NCBI GenBank assembly: GCA_014859315.1
Contig: JACUUK010000003.1
Location: 1-48,710 of the forward strand
Direction of reading: 5' to 3'
Length of the DNA stretch: 48,710 nt
From: Candidatus Aminicenantota bacterium
Lineage (GTDB): Bacteria > Acidobacteriota > Aminicenantia > Aminicenantales > Aminicenantaceae
How positions within the stretch are numbered: the stretch's first letter is position 1; each line of letters starts with the position of its first letter. The notes beneath the pieces are model-generated. The model saw nothing but the letters and a program-made list of their open reading frames with translations. It was not told where the DNA came from and searched no databases. The position numbers and the translations under genes were made by a program. This document shows, piece after piece, positions 15,617 through 26,375 of this stretch.

Positions 15617-15627
15617 CTCATGAATTC

Positions 15628-16422
15628 TTATATCACAAATGATAAAATTAAGGCCACAATACCTGCAATAAAGCAATAAAATGAAAAGACATAAAATTTT
15701 CCTTTCTGTACAAGGTTAGCCAGAAAAACAAGAGCAAAATATCCGAACACCGAAGCGACAAAGGTTCCGGTTAATAACAAACCCCATGGCTGTGAAGCCC
15801 CATCATTTTTTTGGAGCTGGAATAAGCATGCACCAAGTATAGCAGGAATAGAAAGAAGGAAGGAAAAACGAGCAGACTCTCTTCTATTCCAGCCCAAGAG
15901 AAGCGCTCCCCCGATAGTGAATCCAGACCGGGAGAAACCAGGGACAATTGCTAATCCTTGCAGAAATCCGATAAGAAGCGGATGGAGGATAATATTTTTT
16001 GGCCTTTCTTTTGAATTTTTTGTGATGAAAAGGAAAGCCCCGGTAACCATCAATGCTCCTCCTACAGCCTTCAAAGAGTTGAACAAAGATTCGAAGAAAT
16101 CACTGAATGTATAACCTATCAGTGCTGTTGGAATAGATGCCAGAATTAGGGAAAATATGACCTTCAGGTTTGGGTCTGACAGATGTTTTTTAGGATTGAA
16201 ACAAAATCGAAAGAAACTTTGGATTAGGTCAAAAATATCCTTTCGAAGAAAAATAAACAGCGAGCACAGAGTTCCTGCATGAAGCATTGCATCAACAAAC
16301 ACTCGAGGTCCTTGAAGTCTGAAAAGATTCTGGAAAATGACCAGATGTCCTGAACTGCTTACAGGGAGAAATTCTGTCAATCCCTGGATAATTCCTAAAA
16401 TGATGATTTCGAATAGACTCAA
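15628..16422 (-). CDS. uppP: Undecaprenyl-diphosphatase
   Basis: IIQGLTEFLPVSSSGHL and PGFSRSGFTIGGALLLG. Confidence 0.96.
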   Translation of the reverse strand: MSLFEIIILGIIQGLTEFLPVSSSGHLVIFQNLFRLQGPRVFVDAMLHAGTLCSLFIFLRKDIFDLIQSFFRFCFNPKKHLSDPNLKVIFSLILASIPTALIGYTFSDFFESLFNSLKAVGGALMVTGAFLFITKNSKERPKNIILHPLLIGFLQGLAIVPGFSRSGFTIGGALLLGWNRRESARFSFLLSIPAILGACLFQLQKNDGASQPWGLLLTGTFVASVFGYFALVFLANLVQKGKFYVFSFYCFIAGIVALILSFVI

Positions 16423-17789
16423 GAGTTTTCTAACCCCTGGATAACCTTCTCGATTGTCTTTTCGACATCTTTTCGTATTGCGTCTAAATCATCCTTGGTA
16501 TCCGCTTCAAAGCGTAACACTAGAACTTCCTGTGTGTTGGATGCCCGTACTAAAGCCCAACCTTTCGGATAGAGAGCGCGGACGCCATCTATATCAATTA
16601 CCTGGTGTTTTTTGGAAAGTTCATCTTTCACCTGTTCTACGATTTTAAATTTCACTTCATCTGACGCATAAATCCTGATTTCAGGAGTGCTGTAGGTCTT
16701 GGGGAGGTCAGAGAACATCTGAGAGATTTTTTGATTGCTTCTGGAAAGGATTTCAAGCAAGCGAGCAGAGGAATAAATGGCGTCATCAAAGCCAAACCAC
16801 TTGTCTGCAAAAAAGATATGGCCGCTCATTTCTCCAGCGAGGATTGCATTTTCGTCTTGGATCTTTTTTTTGATTAAGGAATGACCTGCCTTCCACATGA
16901 TTGGCCTGCCTCCTAACCTTTCGATTTCTTCATAAAGCACCTTAGAAGCTTTGACTTCCGAAATAATAGTAGCTCCAGGATAAGAAGGAAGAAGTTCGCG
17001 GCAAAAAAGAATCATAAGTTTATCTCCCCAGATTATATCGCCCATATCATCGATTACGCCTATTCGGTCTCCATCCCCGTCATAAGCAATTCCGCAATCT
17101 GCCTGTGATTCTTTGACAGTCCTTATGATATCTTTAAGAGCTTCAGGAAGTGTTGGGTCAGGATGATGGTTAGGAAAATGACCGTCCATCTCACAATAAA
17201 GTTCAATGACATCGCAGCCCAGCTTTTTAAATATTGGAACAGCTATGACCCCGGCTGTGCCATTTCCAGCATCAACAACAATTTTTAGTTTCCTTTGGAG
17301 GGAGATGTTTTTTAGCACATATTCCTTATATTCTGGAATGATATTATATGATTGGATTGAGGCGCCATCCTTTTTTGCGAAGTCGTTGCTTTGTATGATC
17401 TTATATATCTGCTGTATGGATTCTCCAAAGAGAGTTTCTTTGCCAACCATCATTTTAAAGCCATTGTATTCAGGTGGGTTGTGTGAGCCAGTGATCATCA
17501 CGCCGGCCGAAATGTTTTTGGTATATATGGCAAAATAGAGAATTGGTGTTGGGATAGTCCCTAAATCGATTATACTGCATCCTGTCGAACGAATCCCTTT
17601 TATAAGCGCTTCGGAAAAAGCAGGAGAGCTGAGTCGGCAATCTTTGCCGATTGCAACCTCCTTACACGCGTTTCTTCGAAAATAAGTGCCAATGCCTTTC
17701 CCTAATATTTCGACTGTTCCCGGTGTTAAATCTCTATCTACAATTCCCCTTATATCATATTGCCTGAAGATTTCCTGTTTGAGTTTCAC
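16419..17789 (-). CDS. manB: Phosphomannomutase/phosphoglucomutase
   Basis: FRQYDIRGIVD; MITGSHNPPEYNGFK; YDGDGDRIGVID; GEMSGHIFF. Confidence 0.93.
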   Translation of the reverse strand: MKLKQEIFRQYDIRGIVDRDLTPGTVEILGKGIGTYFRRNACKEVAIGKDCRLSSPAFSEALIKGIRSTGCSIIDLGTIPTPILYFAIYTKNISAGVMITGSHNPPEYNGFKMMVGKETLFGESIQQIYKIIQSNDFAKKDGASIQSYNIIPEYKEYVLKNISLQRKLKIVVDAGNGTAGVIAVPIFKKLGCDVIELYCEMDGHFPNHHPDPTLPEALKDIIRTVKESQADCGIAYDGDGDRIGVIDDMGDIIWGDKLMILFCRELLPSYPGATIISEVKASKVLYEEIERLGGRPIMWKAGHSLIKKKIQDENAILAGEMSGHIFFADKWFGFDDAIYSSARLLEILSRSNQKISQMFSDLPKTYSTPEIRIYASDEVKFKIVEQVKDELSKKHQVIDIDGVRALYPKGWALVRASNTQEVLVLRFEADTKDDLDAIRKDVEKTIEKVIQGLENS

Positions 17790-17839
17790 TTAAATCCTCC
17801 CTCTTGAGATTAAAATATAATCTATGCCGGTTTAAAATT

Positions 17840-18403
17840 TTATTTTAATGTAATTCCTTTTAGATTTTTTGCAGTGTTCTTGATTGATTCCCATTTATCC
17901 TGGGCTTCAAGGATGAATTCGATGAATTCCCGGACTGCTCCTTTTCCCCCTGGATTTGTGCATATGAAGTGACTGTGTTTTTTTATCTCATGGTGGGCAT
18001 CCGCGACAGCTCCTGCAAATCCCACAGATTGGATAACTTCCAAATCTCCTAAATCATCACCTATATAGGCGATTTCTTCTAATTTCAGTGTGTGTTTCTG
18101 TAAGATTTCGAGTAAAACTGTCTTTTTATCAAGAATTCCCTGGTATAATTCAACGATTTTTAACAATTGGGCACGTTTTTCCAGTGATTTAGAAGTTTTT
18201 CCAGTGATGATTCCTGTTTTTAATCCTGCAAGCCGAGCAAGCAGGATACCCATTCCATCTCTGACATTATAAGACTTTAGCTCTTTCCCGTCAGGAAGAA
18301 CAAGGATTGCCCCATCAGTAAGGGTTCCATCTACATCCATAAGAATCATTTTGATTTTTTGTGCTCTTTTTGTTGGTTCCATTAAAACATCTCCGTTCTC
18401 CAT
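17840..18403 (-). CDS. kdsC: 3-deoxy-D-manno-octulosonate 8-phosphate phosphatase
   Basis: MILMDVDGTLTDG HAD motif; YIGDDLGD; KDO gene context. Start may be an internal Met (MEPTKRAQ). Confidence 0.93.
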   Translation of the reverse strand: MENGDVLMEPTKRAQKIKMILMDVDGTLTDGAILVLPDGKELKSYNVRDGMGILLARLAGLKTGIITGKTSKSLEKRAQLLKIVELYQGILDKKTVLLEILQKHTLKLEEIAYIGDDLGDLEVIQSVGFAGAVADAHHEIKKHSHFICTNPGGKGAVREFIEFILEAQDKWESIKNTAKNLKGITLK

Positions 18404-19353
18404 AAATCATGAAGGTGTATTATGCCTTCGATTTTCTTGTCCTTGTTTGTGATAACAAGAGACGTAATTTTATGCTCTTCCATGATGTTAAGGGCCTTAG
18501 TGGCTAAATCTTCCTTTTCTACGGTGATGGGATTAGGAGTCATGCAATCTTGCGCTGATTTGTACATCAAACTTTCCCCGAATTTTTGGAGCATCCTTCT
18601 TAGATCCCCATCTGTTATAACCCCAACGATTTTTTCTTGTTTGTTGACAACACAGGTCATCCCCAATTTTTTCCTCGACATTTCCTTTAACACATGATTC
18701 ATTGGAGTATCGAGAGAGACACAGGGTATTTGCTGGCCTTTGTGCATGAGGTTTTTTATTTTTAAAAGTTTTTTCCCTATTTGGCCTTTTGGATGGACAA
18801 ATGCAAAATCTTCTTCGTTAAAACCTTTTTCTTTCATAAGTGCAATTGCCAAAGCGTCGCCAAGAGCTAAGGCAGCAGTTGAACTGGCAGTAGGAATTAA
18901 TCCGCTTGATTCAGCTTCTTTTTCGACTTTAGCATCTAAAACAATATCGCTATACTTAGCGATTTTAGAATTTTTATTACCAGTGATGCAGATGAGCTTT
19001 ATTCCAATCCGTTTTATAAAATCGAGAAGGCCTACAATTTCTTTTGTCTCGCCGCTGTAGGATATGGCAAGAAGAATATCGTTTTTGATAATCATCCCCA
19101 GATCTCCATGGCCGGCTTCTGCAGGATGGATAAACATGGCAGGAGTGCCGCAGCTTGCTAATGTTGCTGCTATTTTGCGGCCAACAAGGCCTGATTTTCC
19201 CATGCCAGTTACAATCACCCGGGACTTTGCATTAGATAGCAATTCAACGGCCTGGACAAAACTTTCATCCAGATGCAATGACAGATCGTTTACTGCTTTT
19301 GCTTCGATTTCTAAAACTTGTTTTCCGATTTGGATAATTCTATCTTTTCTCAT
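18382..19353 (-). CDS. kdsD: Arabinose-5-phosphate isomerase (SIS + CBS)
   Basis: VTGMGKSGLVGRKIAATLASCGTPAMFIHPAEAGHGDLGM; two CBS repeats. Confidence 0.95.
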   Translation of the reverse strand: MRKDRIIQIGKQVLEIEAKAVNDLSLHLDESFVQAVELLSNAKSRVIVTGMGKSGLVGRKIAATLASCGTPAMFIHPAEAGHGDLGMIIKNDILLAISYSGETKEIVGLLDFIKRIGIKLICITGNKNSKIAKYSDIVLDAKVEKEAESSGLIPTASSTAALALGDALAIALMKEKGFNEEDFAFVHPKGQIGKKLLKIKNLMHKGQQIPCVSLDTPMNHVLKEMSRKKLGMTCVVNKQEKIVGVITDGDLRRMLQKFGESLMYKSAQDCMTPNPITVEKEDLATKALNIMEEHKITSLVITNKDKKIEGIIHLHDLWRTEMF

Positions 19354-19369
19354 GTTGAGATATTATACC

Positions 19370-20230
19370 TCAATCTAAAGAATTATTCCTGCTTAATGCA
19401 GATTTTAATTGACAGAGCGATGAGAGTAAAACATGTAACTCATTTAAATACAACGAGTTATGTTTATCTGACAGAGCTTGTGGAGGATTGTCATGTATTT
19501 CAAGGAAGACTCCATCAGCGCCGACACTGACTCCGGCTTTAGCTATATAAGGGATGAATTCTGCATCCCCTCCAGAAGAAGCTCCTTGTCCTCCAGGCTT
19601 TTGAACACTGTGAGAGGCATCGATTACAACAGGAAAACCCAACCTCTTCATGATTGGAATTGAGCGAATATCAAAAACTAAATTATTATAACCAAAAAAA
19701 GTGCCTCTTTCCGTGATGATGATATTATCATTTTTCTGGCTGAGAATTTTATCTATAACATTTTTCATGTCATAGGGGGATAAAAATTGGCCTTTTTTGA
19801 TGTTCAAAGGCTTCTGTGTTTGAGCTGCTGCCAAGATTAAATCTGTTTGCCGGCACAGGAAAGCAGGAATTTGAATAACATCTAAAACCTCTGCGGCTTT
19901 TTCGACTTGAGCGGTTTCGTGGACATCAGATAGGATTGGGACTCCAAGTTCCTTTTTGATGTGATTGAGGATATCAAGGCCTTTTTCAAGCCCTGGACCT
20001 CTGAAGGAAGAGATTGAAGACCTGTTTGCTTTGTCATAAGAGGCTTTAAAGATAAAAGGGATTTTAAGATGGTCGCAGATTTTTTTAATTTCCCGGGCTA
20101 AAAAGAATGTATGTTTATGGGTTTCAATAACACAGGGGCCCCCTATCAAGAAAAAGGAGTTAGGCCCTCCGATTTTAACGTTATTAATGAGTTTTATTTC
20201 TTTTGCAACGGTAGTCATAGCTAACTCCAA
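19370..20230 (-). CDS. kdsA: 3-deoxy-8-phosphooctulonate synthase
   Basis: IGGPCVIE; FKASYDKANRSS; DASHSVQKPG. Confidence 0.95.
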   Translation of the reverse strand: MELAMTTVAKEIKLINNVKIGGPNSFFLIGGPCVIETHKHTFFLAREIKKICDHLKIPFIFKASYDKANRSSISSFRGPGLEKGLDILNHIKKELGVPILSDVHETAQVEKAAEVLDVIQIPAFLCRQTDLILAAAQTQKPLNIKKGQFLSPYDMKNVIDKILSQKNDNIIITERGTFFGYNNLVFDIRSIPIMKRLGFPVVIDASHSVQKPGGQGASSGGDAEFIPYIAKAGVSVGADGVFLEIHDNPPQALSDKHNSLYLNELHVLLSSLCQLKSALSRNNSLD

Positions 20231-20238
20231 TAAAATCT

Positions 20239-20961
20239 TTAATTTGACACTGTCTTTAAAATATCTTCGACCTTGAGTATATCCTGTGGGGAGTCCACGC
20301 TCAAGGTCTTAAAAGGAGTTTCGACCACTTTTATCTTGTATCCGTTCTCAAGAATTCTAAGCTGTTCCAATTTTTCTGTTTTTTCAAGCCTGGATTCAGG
20401 TAGTTGGCCAAATTTAAGAAGAAAATCCCTTTGATAACCATAGATTCCGATGTGCTGTAAGAAGTAGTCTGTGGGCTGGAATGGAAGAGGAGACCTGGAA
20501 AAATACAGGGCAAAATCGTTTTTATCTGTCACAACTTTAACGATATTTTTATCATCAATAAGGGTGAAGTCTTTTATCTTGGTTGCCAGAGTCGCCACAG
20601 CTATGTTTTCATCTTGCAAGGCTATAATTAAATCGTCGATCATTTGCCCTTGAAGAAGAGGTTCGTCCCCTTGGATATTGATTATTATTGGACACTGGAT
20701 TTTCTCTGCAATTTCAGCTACTCGTTCTGTACCGGAATTATGTTGGGATGATGTCATCCAGACATCGGCACCGAATGCCTGGGCAGCATGAAAAATTTTT
20801 TCATCGTCTGTAGCTATTATGATTTGCTCACAAAGGGTCGCTTTTTTTGCCTGCTCATAGACTCTTTGTATCATGGGCTTGCCGTGGATAAGAGCGAGAG
20901 GCTTTCCAGGGAACCTTTGAGAGCTATGTCTTGCAGGGATAACACCAGTGGCAAGGTTCAC
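20239..20961 (-). CDS. kdsB: CMP-KDO synthetase (3-deoxy-manno-octulosonate cytidylyltransferase)
   Basis: IPARHSSQRFPGKPLALIHGKPMIQRVYEQA; NIQGDEPLL. Confidence 0.95.
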   Translation of the reverse strand: MNLATGVIPARHSSQRFPGKPLALIHGKPMIQRVYEQAKKATLCEQIIIATDDEKIFHAAQAFGADVWMTSSQHNSGTERVAEIAEKIQCPIIINIQGDEPLLQGQMIDDLIIALQDENIAVATLATKIKDFTLIDDKNIVKVVTDKNDFALYFSRSPLPFQPTDYFLQHIGIYGYQRDFLLKFGQLPESRLEKTEKLEQLRILENGYKIKVVETPFKTLSVDSPQDILKVEDILKTVSN

Positions 20962-21374
20962 GATTCATTTCCTAAGTCTGCTTTATCTTTTTTAATGTTA
21001 AGTTTTTCGGGCGTGATAGAGATAGCACCATTGGTTGTCTGGCAGCTTGCCTCAAGATAAGCCCCTTCTTCTACAATTAATTTCGGAGTGGCAATTGTTC
21101 CAATCACTCTGCCGCTGGAGGTTATTTCGACTCTTTCAGAGGCAATAATGTTCCCTTTGACTTCGCCACTGATAACTATGTTGGCAACCTTTATGTCTGC
21201 ATCGACTTTTCCGCTGTCTCCAACAACAAGCGTTGAATCAGAATCAATTTTTCCTTTGAAACGTCCATCAATCCTGAAAGACCCTTTAAAATTCAAATCG
21301 CCTTTCATCTCTGTGTTTTCATCAAAAAAACCAGTGATTTTATCTTCATCTATACCTCTTTTTTTGTCTTTCAT
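20958..21374 (-). CDS. Bactofilin (polymer-forming cytoskeletal protein)
   Basis: DLNFKGSFRIDGRFKGKIDSDSTLVVGDSGKVDADIKVANIVISGEVKGNI: DUF583 right-handed repeat signature. Confidence 0.93.
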   Translation of the reverse strand: MKDKKRGIDEDKITGFFDENTEMKGDLNFKGSFRIDGRFKGKIDSDSTLVVGDSGKVDADIKVANIVISGEVKGNIIASERVEITSSGRVIGTIATPKLIVEEGAYLEASCQTTNGAISITPEKLNIKKDKADLGNES

Positions 21375-22219
21375 TGGCTGACTCCTTTAATTTTTTCATA
21401 GATTTGATTTAGCTCATCTAATGAAAAATAATAGATTTTTACAATCCCCCTGTTTTGATTGCCGGAGATAGAAACTTTTGTGCCTAAAGCTTTAAGGAAT
21501 TCTTCCTGGAGAGCAAGTAAATCTGGGTCAATTGGTTCAGCTTCTTTTGTTTTAGGCATTGCCTTGATTTTATTTACTCTTTTTTCCACGTCTCGAACAG
21601 ACAGGTTATTTTTATGAATCAATCGAGCAAGAGCGATCTGTTGTTCAGAATCTTCAATAGGAATCAATGCTCTTGCATGGCCCATCGAAATTTTGTCGTC
21701 TGCAAGAAAATCCTGGACATCCTTAGGGAGCTTTAATAGGCGTAAATAATTTGCCACGGATGCCCTGTCCTTTCCTACCCTATCCGCAATTTCTTGTTGT
21801 GTGTAATTAAGCTCTTTAGTCATTCTTTGATAGGCAAGAGCAATTTCTAAAGGATTCAAGTCTTCTCTTTGAAGGTTTTCAATAAGAGAAATCTCAAGAT
21901 ATCTGTCTTTAGAAAGAGAGCGAATGAGAGCCGGGATTTTTTTGAGCCCGATTTTTTGGGCAGCACGCCACCGTCGTTCGCCTAAAATGATCTTGTAATA
22001 GCCTCCTTCAGCAGTAACAACGATCGGCTGGAGCACCCCGGATTCTTGAATAGAACGAGCAAGCTCGTCAATCGAATCAGATTTAAAGTTTAATCTCGGT
22101 TGAAGAGGATTAGGCTTGATTTTTTCAATGTCGAGTTCAATATACCTCTCTTCCTTTAAGATTCCATAGTCTTCTGGCAAAAAAGCTTGTAAGCCTTTTC
22201 CCAATGCTTTCTTTTTCAT
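21371..22219 (-). CDS. parB: Chromosome partitioning protein ParB
   Basis: KPNPLQPR; GERRWRAAQKIG; LIENLQREDLNPLEIA; HTH region. Confidence 0.96.
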   Translation of the reverse strand: MKKKALGKGLQAFLPEDYGILKEERYIELDIEKIKPNPLQPRLNFKSDSIDELARSIQESGVLQPIVVTAEGGYYKIILGERRWRAAQKIGLKKIPALIRSLSKDRYLEISLIENLQREDLNPLEIALAYQRMTKELNYTQQEIADRVGKDRASVANYLRLLKLPKDVQDFLADDKISMGHARALIPIEDSEQQIALARLIHKNNLSVRDVEKRVNKIKAMPKTKEAEPIDPDLLALQEEFLKALGTKVSISGNQNRGIVKIYYFSLDELNQIYEKIKGVSQ

Positions 22220-22998
22220 TTCTTTAGTATCTCCTCGGCTAAATTTAGGTAGGATTCTGCTCCTTTTGATTTGATATCATACAGGAGAATGGGTTTACCA
22301 AAACTGGGAGCTTCAGCAAGTTTTACAGTTCGAGGAATAATCACTTCATAGGTTATTTTATTTAAGGATTGGCGAATTTCTGCAGCAACCTGCTTAGAGA
22401 GGTTTGTTCGCTCATCAAACATTGTCAAAAGGATTCCCTCGATAGCAAGGGAAGGATTCAAGCATCTTCGAACTTCATCAAGCGTGCGAAACAAGTCAGG
22501 AATTCCTTCCATACAAAAAAACTCGGTCTGAATGGGAATCAAAACAGAATCGGCAGCAGTAAGGGCATTGATTGTTAGAAATCCGAGTGAGGGCGGGCAA
22601 TCGATGAGAATGAAGTGGTAAAATTTATTTATTTTTTCTAATGCGAACCGCAATCTTTTTTCTCTTTGTTCCTGGTTGAAGATTTCTGCTTCAAAGCCGG
22701 TTAACTCAGGAGAACAAGGACATAGATAGAGGTTGTCAAGTTCAGTGGGCTTGATAAAGTCCATCAAGTAGCTTCCGTTCATGAGAGAGGGGTAGACCCC
22801 CATTTTTTCTTCTTTTGGCTGCCCGAGACCAATAGTGGCCATCCCTTGAGGGTCAAAATCGATAATGAGAACTCTTCTTCCTTTTATTGCTAAGGATGCG
22901 GAGAGATTAATAGCTGTTGTGGTTTTCCCAACGCCTCCTTTTTGGTTTGCAATCGCAATAATTCTATTCATGGCCTTTAGATGTTTCACGTGAAACAT
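22216..22998 (-). CDS. parA: Chromosome partitioning ATPase ParA/Soj; real start may be Met10 (22971)
   Basis: [15 protein letters not shown] deviant Walker A; DFDPQG; DCPPSL. First codons lie in parS. Confidence 0.96.
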   Translation of the reverse strand: MFHVKHLKAMNRIIAIANQKGGVGKTTTAINLSASLAIKGRRVLIIDFDPQGMATIGLGQPKEEKMGVYPSLMNGSYLMDFIKPTELDNLYLCPCSPELTGFEAEIFNQEQREKRLRFALEKINKFYHFILIDCPPSLGFLTINALTAADSVLIPIQTEFFCMEGIPDLFRTLDEVRRCLNPSLAIEGILLTMFDERTNLSKQVAAEIRQSLNKITYEVIIPRTVKLAEAPSFGKPILLYDIKSKGAESYLNLAEEILKK

Positions 22999-24841
22999 TT
23001 GATGGATATCTGCGCGTTTTTTTTACAAGCTTCAGATAAATGTGTATATTCATGATTGCTGCGGGGGTGATGCCCGGAATTTTCTTGGCCTCTCCGATGG
23101 TTTTAGGAGCCGTCTTCTCTAATTTTTCTCTCGCTTCTCTTGTCAAGCCTGGTATTTTTTTAAAGTCCATGTAATCTGGGATTTTTTCTCGATCCATTTT
23201 TATGATTTGAGTGATTTCTTTTGACTGCCTCTTGAGGTATCCTTCATATTTAACTTCAGATTCAATATGTCGCATCTCTTCATCGGTTAAATCTATATCT
23301 AATTTTTTATATTCTACCACATTTTTGAATGTTACTTCAGGTTTTTTTAAAAGTTCTTTTAAAGATATTTTATTTCGGTTTTCTGTCACAATTTTTTCTT
23401 TATCAAGAAATGTGAGAGTTTTCTTTATCTTTTCCTGTTTTTTCAGAAAAGCTTTATAGTCTTTTTCCTGAATAAGCCCAAACTTGTAGCCGTATTTCAT
23501 GAGTCTTTTATCAGCATTATCTATACGGAGGTGAAGCCTGTATTCCGCTCGGGCAGTGAATAGGCGGTAAGGTTCTTCAATGCCCTTTGCAATAAGGTCG
23601 TCAATCAAAACACCAATATAAGCTTCATCCCTGCGAAGATAAAAAAGTTCTTTGCATTTTATTTTTAATGCAGCATTGATTCCTGCCATTAATCCTTGAG
23701 CAGCGGCTTCTTCGTAGCCTGAAGTTCCATTAATCTGGCCAGCGAGATAGAGGTTTGGGACAGCTTTTGTTTCCAGGGTTGGCAAAAGCTGAGTAGGGAT
23801 TACAGCATCATATTCTATTCCATAGGCAGGCCTCAAAATTTTTGCCTCTTCAAGGCCTGGAATGCTTTTCAGGATTTTTTTTTGGACATCATATGGCAGA
23901 CTGGAAGACAGCCCATTCACGTAGATTTCGGATGTTTCCAAACCTTCGGGTTCAAGAAAAAACTGGTGTCGTGAATGATGTGGAAACTTAACAACTTTGT
24001 CTTCAATGGAGGGGCAGTAACGGGGACCAATGCCTGTTATTTTTCCGCTATAAAGAGGAGACTGATCTAAATTTTTCATGATAACTTCATGGGTTCTGTC
24101 ATTTGTGTAACCAATATAACAGACGATTTTATTTTTTAAGGGCTTTTTTGTCCGGAATGAAAATGGCACTGGTTTTTCATCTCCTGGCTGAGGCATAAAT
24201 TGACTCCAATCGATACTGTCTTTGTGAATTCTCATGGGAGTCCCTGTTTTAAGACGGAAGGTATTAAACCCCAATTCTTTTAAATTTTCGCTCAATTCTA
24301 TGGATGCTGGTTCATTAGCACGGCCCGCAGAGTAGCTGTGAAGTCCGATGTGGATAGTGCCGTTTAAAAATGTCCCAGGCGTCAGGATTACTGCCTTTGC
24401 GAATAAACGATTCCCTTCAAGGGTTTTTACTCCGCAAGCTTTCTTGTTTTTCATAAGTATTTGTGTGGCAATCCCTTGAAAAAGAGTTAAGCGAGGCAAC
24501 TGCTCTAGCCAGGATTTCATTTTTAACCTGTATAGAGCTTTGTCAGATTGTGCTCTTGGCGCCTGAACCGCTCCGCCCCTGCTTCGGTTAAGAAGCCGAA
24601 ATTGGATTCCTGTTTCGTCTGCCAGAAGGCCCATTATGCCACCTAAGGCATCAATTTCCCGCACGAGGTGACCTTTGGCGAGCCCTCCAATTGCGGGATT
24701 GCATGACATTTGAGCGATCGTTTCAAGATGAATTGTAATTAGGCAGGTGTTAAGTCCCATCATACTTGCTGCGTATGCAGCTTCACAGCCTGCATGGCCA
24801 GCACCAACGACTATAATATCGTATTCATCTCCAGAAATCAT
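22964..24841 (-). CDS. mnmG: tRNA uridine-5-carboxymethylaminomethyl modification enzyme MnmG/GidA
   Basis: [45 protein letters not shown]; 3' end overlaps parA. Confidence 0.97.
   Translation of the reverse strand: MISGDEYDIIVVGAGHAGCEAAYAASMMGLNTCLITIHLETIAQMSCNPAIGGLAKGHLVREIDALGGIMGLLADETGIQFRLLNRSRGGAVQAPRAQSDKALYRLKMKSWLEQLPRLTLFQGIATQILMKNKKACGVKTLEGNRLFAKAVILTPGTFLNGTIHIGLHSYSAGRANEPASIELSENLKELGFNTFRLKTGTPMRIHKDSIDWSQFMPQPGDEKPVPFSFRTKKPLKNKIVCYIGYTNDRTHEVIMKNLDQSPLYSGKITGIGPRYCPSIEDKVVKFPHHSRHQFFLEPEGLETSEIYVNGLSSSLPYDVQKKILKSIPGLEEAKILRPAYGIEYDAVIPTQLLPTLETKAVPNLYLAGQINGTSGYEEAAAQGLMAGINAALKIKCKELFYLRRDEAYIGVLIDDLIAKGIEEPYRLFTARAEYRLHLRIDNADKRLMKYGYKFGLIQEKDYKAFLKKQEKIKKTLTFLDKEKIVTENRNKISLKELLKKPEVTFKNVVEYKKLDIDLTDEEMRHIESEVKYEGYLKRQSKEITQIIKMDREKIPDYMDFKKIPGLTREAREKLEKTAPKTIGEAKKIPGITPAAIMNIHIYLKLVKKTRRYPSNVSRETSKGHE
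22982..22997. promoter_or_regulatory. parS centromere-like site
   Basis: Perfect 16-bp palindrome TGTTTCACGTGAAACA, matching the known ParB-binding consensus. Confidence 0.95.
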
Positions 24842-24849
24842 CGTTTTTC

Positions 24850-26217
24850 CTATTTTCCCACGCAGAATCGGCTGAAAATCTCATTCAATATGTCCTCAGT
24901 CCGGATTTCACCCGTGAGCTGGCCTATAAGAGGAATTGTTTTGCGGAACTCCTCTGCGGCAATTTCTTCTGGGTGACCATCTTTATATAAACGAAGTCCC
25001 TCCTCCAGGCAAGAAAGAATTTCGTCAAGGAGAAGCTTTTGCCTTAAGTGAAGAATGATTTCTTCACCAAATTCTTTTTTAGGGACAAAAATAGAATGAA
25101 TCATCTCTGTGAGTTTATTAAGATTTGTGCCTTTAAGTGCCGATATTTCTAAAAAGGGAAGATTTTTATCCATATTTGTAAGCTTTGAGACGTCTATTTT
25201 TTTTCGGAGGTCAATTTTGTTGAAGAGGAGAAGTTTTCTTTTATTAGGGAAAGAGTGGACCAACTGGAGATCTTCAGTGCTTTCTTTTTTTGACGCATCA
25301 AACAGAATAAGAAGGCCATCGGCAGATACAGCCTGCTGTTTTCCTCTTTTTATGCCTTCTTTATCTACTGGATGGGTGGCATTCTCGAAACCCGCTGTGT
25401 CAATTAAAGTGAAGAGAGAATCTTTTATTTTAATCCTTTCATGAAGATAATCTCTGGTTGTGCCTGGGTAAGAGGTAACAATCGCACGCTCTTTTCCACA
25501 AAGAGAGTTAAACAGAGTTGATTTTCCTGTATTTGCCCTGCCCAAGATAGCTAAAGTTATTCCTTCAGATAATGTTTTTCCAAGATTGTAACTTTCAATG
25601 AGAGATTTTAATGTGCGAGTAATATTAGTGATCGTCTTTGTGATTTTTTGAGGGGATATTTTCAAGTCTTCCTCAGGGAATTCAATGTTGGCTTCTATTT
25701 GGCACAAGAGATTTATCATTTGGTTCCGGAGAGAGTTGATAGTCTGAGACAGCTTCCCTTCCAATTGCTTATATGAGATTTTTGCCTGCTTAAACGAAGC
25801 TGCCTGAATAATATCATTAATAGCTTCAGCTTGAAGTATATCGATACGGCCATTCAGATAGGCCCTGAGAGTGAATTCTCCTGGCCTGGCATGCCTGGCT
25901 CCAGCTTTAATGCCCAGTCGTATGATTTCCTCAAGGATAAGAGGGCTTCCATGGCATGAAATCTCCACGACGTCTTCACGCGTGTATGTGCGGGGAGCAG
26001 GGAAAAATGTCAAATATGCCTCTTCAAAGAAATCTTTATCTTCGAAATGATACAAATTTCCTAAGATAGGGCGGCTCGGAAGGATTTTCGCCTTGTGTTT
26101 TTTTGGTTTAAATATTTTTTTTGAGATAGAAAGAGATTTTTTCCCGCTAAGGCGGACTACACCCAATCCCCCATAACCAAGAGGGGTGGAAACAGCAATA
26201 ATAGTGTCTTCAAACAT
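24850..26217 (-). CDS. mnmE: tRNA modification GTPase MnmE/TrmE
   Basis: [41 protein letters not shown]-terminal FCVGK. Confidence 0.97.
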   Translation of the reverse strand: MFEDTIIAVSTPLGYGGLGVVRLSGKKSLSISKKIFKPKKHKAKILPSRPILGNLYHFEDKDFFEEAYLTFFPAPRTYTREDVVEISCHGSPLILEEIIRLGIKAGARHARPGEFTLRAYLNGRIDILQAEAINDIIQAASFKQAKISYKQLEGKLSQTINSLRNQMINLLCQIEANIEFPEEDLKISPQKITKTITNITRTLKSLIESYNLGKTLSEGITLAILGRANTGKSTLFNSLCGKERAIVTSYPGTTRDYLHERIKIKDSLFTLIDTAGFENATHPVDKEGIKRGKQQAVSADGLLILFDASKKESTEDLQLVHSFPNKRKLLLFNKIDLRKKIDVSKLTNMDKNLPFLEISALKGTNLNKLTEMIHSIFVPKKEFGEEIILHLRQKLLLDEILSCLEEGLRLYKDGHPEEIAAEEFRKTIPLIGQLTGEIRTEDILNEIFSRFCVGK

Positions 26218-26239
26218 TGTTTATTTAAATTAATAATAA

Positions 26240-26267
26240 GACGTAAGTCGTAAAACGTAAAGCATAA
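26240..26267. repeat. Heptameric tandem repeat tract (GACGTAA GTCGTAA AACGTAA AGCATAA)
   Basis: Four successive 7-mers sharing the GTAA/ATAA core, intergenic upstream of mnmE. Confidence 0.55.
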
Positions 26268-26375
26268 ATAGAGAAATACTGCTTCTACTGTTGCTATTAC
26301 GTTTAAGAATTGTGTGTAAGAAGCGTAATATGAATACAATGAATTCAGGCATAAAGCAATAGAAAATGTGGGTTG

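Noticed and set aside
15455-15676. 73-aa minus ORF (MLYCRYCGLNF...) in the uppP-manC spacer
   Set aside because: Falls across the MITE-like element and the uppP 3' end; no protein-like features.
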